Assembly (NCBI GenBank): GCA_015231685.1
Contig: JADGBA010000045.1
Location: forward strand, 1-8,753
Length of the DNA: 8,753 bases
DNA from: Candidatus Omnitrophota bacterium
Lineage (GTDB): Bacteria; Omnitrophota; Gorgyraeia; 2-02-FULL-51-18; JAGOUK01
Direction of reading: 5' to 3'
The number at the start of each line of letters is the position of its first letter. Position 1 is the first letter of the stretch. The notes below the pieces were generated by a model. That model saw nothing but the letters and a program-made list of their open reading frames with translations, was not told the origin of the DNA and did not search any database. Made by a program: the position numbers and the translations under genes. Shown here in pieces: positions 4,564-8,753 of this stretch.

Positions 4564-7500
4564 TCGCTCTGCACGGCGTATCTGAAGTCGGTGCTGAAAA
4601 TACCTGAGCTGTCGGTGGTTGGGGCAAAAAGCTCCAACTTGCCGTATTTGCCGGCCGAGGTCTGGAACACGTAGGCGCTGCCCGGCATCGGGTCCACCTG
4701 CCCTCCGCCCAGGACCGGCGCTTCCTTAAGGGAATCAAACGACCCGGATGCCGGCGCAAACCGGGCGTTCTGTGCGAAGTAGATATTCCCCTCGAACGCA
4801 ATGTCGGCTTGAGAGCTGCCGATGGACACAATGGATCCGGAATCGAAGTCATAAGCCTGCGATCCGCTGAAGCTCGTTCCGCGGACCTTCACGTTGGCGT
4901 ATTTGACCGGAATCCCTTGGGGGACCGCTCCGGTTAAGGGAGAGCCGGCAGTGCCGGAGCCGGCGCCTGTGCCGGTGCCCATAGCCGCGCCGCTCTGAAC
5001 GGGGCTGCGATTGTCCCGGGCCTTTCGGATCTCTTCAATGACACTGCCGCTCTTGCCGCTGGCCTCGGCGATTTCGGGTGAAAGGGTCGCGTAGATCAGG
5101 TCGCCTTTCAAGCTCTTAAGCTTCATGAGACCGTCCTCGGGCGTAAAAATCATGGTGGTGCTTCCCGAGGTTTTTTGTTCCGTCCCTGTGCCCCGGACAG
5201 CAAGCGACTTTTCCCACTTCATTTCCACCAGATAATCACCCTGATTCACGGGCCTAATGGAGTTGATGAACATCTTCAGCCGAATACCCGTGAACATCTC
5301 AAAATCAAAGCCAACACCTTCTTCCAAAAAGGTCTTATTACCCGTAAAATCCCTCGAGATGTAATCACAAAACCCCGACCGGTTCTGACGCTCATACGCG
5401 TCCGCCATCGCGCCGATGGCGTCCTGCACAAGGGTCTGGGCGTCTTTGTACGACATCTTGATCCCCACCACACCCAGCGGCAAAAGCCTGACCAGGTGTT
5501 CTATTCCCACATCATCCACGATCTTTAGCGCGGGCGCATACACCGCATCCGGCTCGGCTTGGAATGTAAAAGTAAACATCCGCGCGATCTGCACCTCCGA
5601 CTTCCAGCTTGAGCCGTTATCCAGAGAGATCTGAATCCGGGCGATGTTGTTGGTTCTGGGGAGCGTGCCTCTGATCACAAACTCCGCGCCGCCGGAAGTG
5701 CCCGAATTAAAGATCAGAATTTGATTACGGCTCTGCGGCACCTCATTATTAATCGTCACATCGGTGACGGTGAATTCAGCGGCGGGGTCGCCCATCTCCT
5801 GGGGCGTCCAGCCGGAGCCGCTCTGCTCCCTGTCCTGACGCTCCGCGGTCCACTCCTTGATCCGTTCGTTGATCAGCCGCAGGGTTCTCTTGGCGGCAGG
5901 CGAATTCTGGTCAATCCCGGCCGCGCGATCACGGATCTTCTTGAGGCGATCCCTGAAGGCATCACTCGAAATCCCCGCAATCGAAGAAGCGCCGGCGTCC
6001 ATATCCATGAGGATCAAAGCCCCTTCGTAAGCGGCCGAATCTTCAAGAGCGTATTCGATCTTTTGGGGAAATGTACTTCCCGAAACATTCGCCGCGCCCT
6101 CAGTCACCTTAAGGCGCAGCTCTTTAAGACGCGTTTCGTCATACAGGGCGCCTCTGAATTCGCTCGGAACGTCCTTGCTCCATTCGCCCAGAAAAGAATA
6201 CCCGATCAGATCATAGTCGATCATGAACGCCTCAAAATGACCTTGAGCTTCGAAATAACGCTCCAGAAGTGAATTGATCCGTTCCCGGAAGGCCTGATAC
6301 TCGGCCTTGATCACTTCTACCTTCCCAAATTCTCCGGCTTCGACAGCATCCACCACCGCGTTTTCCAGAGCCGCAATGCCAAAAAAAGAACCCGGGTTAT
6401 TGTCGGATTCCGCTTTTTTCCACGGCGTTTCCGCGGCGGTCTTCGTGAGCTGCGCATACGCACCTGCCAGCTGCAAATACGCGTTGTCGGCGTTTTCCAT
6501 TACCGCCAGAGCCTGCCGGTATTTCTCCTTCTTCGCACGCATAAGAGCCGTGAAGGCCTTCAGAAGCTCAGCCTGCCGGCGGTTGATCGCCGCTGTCACA
6601 GGCGCGGCGTCTTCGGCCATCTTAGCTAGGATCTCACGCTTTTGGACCGCCAATTCCGCGTAGCTCGAAGCTCCAAGCGGACGGTTAAAATCCTCGTCCC
6701 CCCAGTCGATCGATTGCTCAACGGCGTTTAAAAGCGGCCGCATCTGATATTGCGTCGGCAGGTTTTCCGCGCGGGCGCCGTCGAAAGTCCCCGCCCACAA
6801 CATCCGTCCCACGCCCTCCACCCCGTTGACCGTCTCAAGAATCTTCTCTTTTTGGGCATCAAAAAGAATGTGCTGAAGGCTGTTTTCATCGATTTGGTCG
6901 CACAGGCCGATGAGCCCGGACACGTGGCCGGCCGCTTTGAGCCTTTCCTTATAAAAATCATTGTTGTACCTGAACACGCTGATTATGCTCGACGGCCCTC
7001 CGATGATCGCCTCGACGGCCTCCTGGTCATGAAGCCGAATCCGGTCCACGTCATATGCGGGGATCGTTCCGTCAACGAGTACCCGTTGTTCTTTGGCGGT
7101 GGCGAGGAGTTCGTCGACGAGTTGATTGGTTTGGACAATGCTGTCTGCCTGCTCCTGGAGAACGGAGCGGTAATTCTTGTCGATCAAGTCCGCGGCCTGC
7201 GTGTACTGGCCGTCTTTCCATTCCCGGAATTTCTCCTTCATCTCTTCCTGATACACCGACCGGGCCTTCTCTCCCCGGACAGGGATCGCGCCGATATCCG
7301 CGATCTCCGGCGATTCAACCTCGGGCTCGTACGCCAAAAGCTCTTCGGTCTTCTCCCGGATGGCCTGTTCCCGGAGACGCTTTTCCTCCTCGAAGAGCCT
7401 GAAGCCGAATTCATCCATTTTCTGTTTGTACTTCCGGGCTTCTTCACGGAGTTGCTCGATTTCTCCGGCAAAGTACGGGCCCGCCTCGAACGCCTCATGC

Positions 7501-8138
7501 CAGAGGCTGTATGCCTTCTTCCGGGCGCGTTCGACGGCTTCGATCAACATATCGAACTTCCTGAATACTGCGCCCTTATCGCCCAGCTCATCAGCGCGGT
7601 TCCCGGACGCCTTGATCTCGGCCTTCGTCATCTTGAGGATCTTCTCAATCTCCTCAAACTCACCTTTGAGCTCTTCGGCCCCGATCTTAAGCTCCCCCAG
7701 CTTTACGTCATACGGCGCGTCATAATTCAAATACGCCTGCGCCGTCATGCTGAGCGCTTCGGTGGCGATGGCCACCGTCAAATAGACCAGGCCCTTTTTG
7801 ACGTTGCCCACCACGGCATTGCCCGCGCCGAGGAGCCCCACAAGACTCGCGATATCCATCGCGGCGCTCATACCCGCCTTGAGGATATTCTTCTTATTGG
7901 TCAGGACGAGCTTCTCGCGGTAAGCGTCGAGTTCTTTGTAAGCCGATTCCAGCTGCTTCTGCCCGGCTTCATTAGCGGCGGCAAAGCTCTGGATCTTCCT
8001 GATGGTGAGCATGATGGCGTCATAGTGGCGCGTGTTCTCCGCGAGCTCGTCGCGCAGGAAGTTCACATCCGCCGGAAATCCGGCGGAAACCACAAAAAAG
8101 CTCAAAAGAAGCAGACTGCTGATTGTTTTTTTGATCAT
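4539..8138 (-). CDS. large secreted coiled-coil protein with Ig-like, NTF2-like and C-terminal beta domains
   Basis: The product has 1199 residues and its family is not recognised by name. Residues 1-23 form a clear Sec signal peptide (basic MIKK, hydrophobic SSLLLLSFFVVSAG, then FPA before DV). Residues 24-780 are mostly charged helical sequence with coiled-coil character; the best examples lie at 150-270 and 495-560. One apolar, glycine/alanine-rich stretch (86-140) could pack in or on a membrane. Residues 787-890 look like a beta-sandwich (Ig/FN3-like) with an Asp-box, SLDNGSSW (838-845). Residues 896-1020 (DAIGAMADAYERQNRSGFCDYI, then DYLVEMKWEKS) resemble an NTF2-like fold. A Gly/Thr/Ser linker (1046-1072) leads to a beta-rich C-terminal domain (1078-1199) containing YDFDSGSIV, SAGKYGKLEL and the end GSRNIAT. 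The start ATG has GAGG only 2 bases upstream. It is probably a periplasmic or cell-surface structural protein; the function is unknown. Confidence 0.9.
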   Translation of the reverse strand: MIKKTISSLLLLSFFVVSAGFPADVNFLRDELAENTRHYDAIMLTIRKIQSFAAANEAGQKQLESAYKELDAYREKLVLTNKKNILKAGMSAAMDIASLVGLLGAGNAVVGNVKKGLVYLTVAIATEALSMTAQAYLNYDAPYDVKLGELKIGAEELKGEFEEIEKILKMTKAEIKASGNRADELGDKGAVFRKFDMLIEAVERARKKAYSLWHEAFEAGPYFAGEIEQLREEARKYKQKMDEFGFRLFEEEKRLREQAIREKTEELLAYEPEVESPEIADIGAIPVRGEKARSVYQEEMKEKFREWKDGQYTQAADLIDKNYRSVLQEQADSIVQTNQLVDELLATAKEQRVLVDGTIPAYDVDRIRLHDQEAVEAIIGGPSSIISVFRYNNDFYKERLKAAGHVSGLIGLCDQIDENSLQHILFDAQKEKILETVNGVEGVGRMLWAGTFDGARAENLPTQYQMRPLLNAVEQSIDWGDEDFNRPLGASSYAELAVQKREILAKMAEDAAPVTAAINRRQAELLKAFTALMRAKKEKYRQALAVMENADNAYLQLAGAYAQLTKTAAETPWKKAESDNNPGSFFGIAALENAVVDAVEAGEFGKVEVIKAEYQAFRERINSLLERYFEAQGHFEAFMIDYDLIGYSFLGEWSKDVPSEFRGALYDETRLKELRLKVTEGAANVSGSTFPQKIEYALEDSAAYEGALILMDMDAGASSIAGISSDAFRDRLKKIRDRAAGIDQNSPAAKRTLRLINERIKEWTAERQDREQSGSGWTPQEMGDPAAEFTVTDVTINNEVPQSRNQILIFNSGTSGGAEFVIRGTLPRTNNIARIQISLDNGSSWKSEVQIARMFTFTFQAEPDAVYAPALKIVDDVGIEHLVRLLPLGVVGIKMSYKDAQTLVQDAIGAMADAYERQNRSGFCDYISRDFTGNKTFLEEGVGFDFEMFTGIRLKMFINSIRPVNQGDYLVEMKWEKSLAVRGTGTEQKTSGSTTMIFTPEDGLMKLKSLKGDLIYATLSPEIAEASGKSGSVIEEIRKARDNRSPVQSGAAMGTGTGAGSGTAGSPLTGAVPQGIPVKYANVKVRGTSFSGSQAYDFDSGSIVSIGSSQADIAFEGNIYFAQNARFAPASGSFDSLKEAPVLGGGQVDPMPGSAYVFQTSAGKYGKLELFAPTTDSSGIFSTDFRYAVQSDGSRNIAT

Positions 8139-8170
8139 GTCCTCGGTCCGCGGGTTGAAGTGAATTCTAT

Positions 8171-8206
8171 AAAAAAACCCCCTCCCGCAATTCCCGGGAG
8201 AGGGTT
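8171..8206 (-). terminator. intrinsic terminator after the Pro-rich gene
   Basis: Read on the minus strand, a 12-bp stem AACCCTCTCCCG / CGGGAGGGGGTT (one U-G wobble in RNA) closes a 7-base loop and runs straight into T residues, seven in a row counting the last two stem bases. On the plus strand the wobble becomes a C-A mismatch, so it is best suited to stopping minus-strand transcription. It lies 22 bp after the stop codon of the Pro-rich gene and 32 bp before the start of the large secreted protein gene. Confidence 0.9.
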
Positions 8207-8228
8207 CAGTTTATTCGGTTTGGCCGGA

Positions 8229-8753
8229 TTATTCAGCCTGTTTTTTTGTGGCCGGCTGAATATTGCTCCGCGGTTCGTCATCGGAGGACGCGGGACGTTC
8301 TTCCAACTCCGTCTGCGGCATACCCACGCCGCCCAAAGGCGCCATGAAATCAGGAAAAGCCGGCGCAAGCGGAGGCTGCGCGGGCAAATTCCGCACCAGC
8401 GGCGCCTGGGGCTGCGGCTGCGAAACCACGGGCCCGGCCGGAGGAGCCTGAGGCCGCGAAATAACCGGCTCCAGGGACACGGGCGGAGTGACCGGCTGCG
8501 CCGCGGGTGGAGTCACCGCAACGGGGGCAGGCACCCCCCCCTGGGGCCTGGGTACCGAAACAATCGGTGTAGGAATAACCGGAGCCGGAACCGGCGGCGT
8601 GACCGGGGCCGGTGCGACGGCCGGAACCTGAACGGGCGCGGGTATCGCGGCCGGTTGCCGGCGGTAACGCTCCATCGCGGCCACTTCCCAGTACTTCAGA
8701 TCCAGCGGAGAGCTCAGCTGCATCAGAAGCGGGTCGACCGGAACCGGACCGGC
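8229..8753 (-). CDS. Pro/Ala-rich protein, 5' end outside the window
   Basis: The frame is open from the window edge to the stop at 8229, giving 174 visible residues. The ATG at 8723 lies inside the frame and has no support as the true start, so the gene is treated as 5'-truncated. The first visible part (DPLLMQLSSPLDLKYWEVAAMERY) is ordinary soluble or helical sequence. About 110 residues follow that are dominated by PAP, PVP and PPV patterns, with scattered Gln, Val and Ile, and then a short acidic-to-basic tail (ELEERPASSDDEPRS, ending KKQAE). Such segments act as extended spacers in envelope-spanning or surface proteins. The GC content is higher than elsewhere in the window because of Pro/Ala codons. 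The family is not recognisable from this piece. It has its own terminator but lies in the same direction as, and just upstream of, the large secreted protein. Confidence 0.75.
   Translation of the reverse strand, partial: AGPVPVDPLLMQLSSPLDLKYWEVAAMERYRRQPAAIPAPVQVPAVAPAPVTPPVPAPVIPTPIVSVPRPQGGVPAPVAVTPPAAQPVTPPVSLEPVISRPQAPPAGPVVSQPQPQAPLVRNLPAQPPLAPAFPDFMAPLGGVGMPQTELEERPASSDDEPRSNIQPATKKQAE

Noticed and set aside
5721..6272. Plus-strand frame of 183 residues inside the large gene
   Set aside because: It is antisense to a continuous 1199-codon gene with signal peptide and domain structure; its composition fits a shadow frame.
8135..8368. Minus-strand frame overlapping the start of the large gene with an ATGA-like junction
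   Set aside because: It runs through the terminator hairpin and out of frame through the Pro-rich gene; nothing supports a protein.
1..8753. CRISPR arrays, insertion sequences, riboswitches
   Set aside because: No regularly spaced repeats, transposase-like proteins or recognisable riboswitch cores were seen on either strand.

Overview
This window looks like chromosomal DNA of an uncultured, didermic Gram-negative bacterium. The pointers are a menaquinone-type prenyltransferase, an O-antigen ligase/polymerase-like membrane protein, a very large Sec-exported coiled-coil protein and a Pro/Ala-rich surface-type protein. The mix recalls Omnitrophota-type metagenomic genomes, but that assignment is an impression and no marker gene here proves it.

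Left part (1-1150): an AT-richer accessory stretch. It starts with a minus-strand 5' half of a tRNA-Arg(ACG) that stops making sense exactly at the anticodon loop. About 230 bp without a convincing gene follow, then a complete DinJ-YafQ type II toxin-antitoxin operon on the minus strand. Its promoter contains an imperfect palindrome between the -35 and -10 boxes. An AT-rich, apparently non-coding spacer of about 250 bp separates it from the next gene.

Middle (1154-4524): three plus-strand genes. A MenA/UbiA-type polyprenyltransferase stands alone. After a 135-bp gap comes a translationally coupled pair (ATGA overlap): a membrane-anchored alpha/beta hydrolase that has lost the usual catalytic histidine, and an O-antigen ligase/polymerase-like multi-spanning protein. 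The gap is not empty. On the minus strand it holds a scrambled remnant of the C-terminus of the same family as the giant protein further right.

Right part (4539-8753): two minus-strand genes. The distal one is a 5'-truncated Pro/Ala-rich protein that ends in a strong intrinsic terminator. Only 32 bp later begins a 1199-residue secreted protein with a signal peptide, about 750 residues of mostly helical/coiled-coil sequence, an Ig-like beta region with an Asp-box, an NTF2-like region, a Gly/Thr/Ser linker and a C-terminal beta domain.

The most informative hidden structure is a pair of 25-bp direct repeats (23/25 identical) at 2066-2090 and 4539-4563. Both are the 3' end of this secreted-protein family, and they bracket the hydrolase/polymerase pair. 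This suggests that the pair entered, or was rearranged into, a locus once occupied by a second copy of the family.
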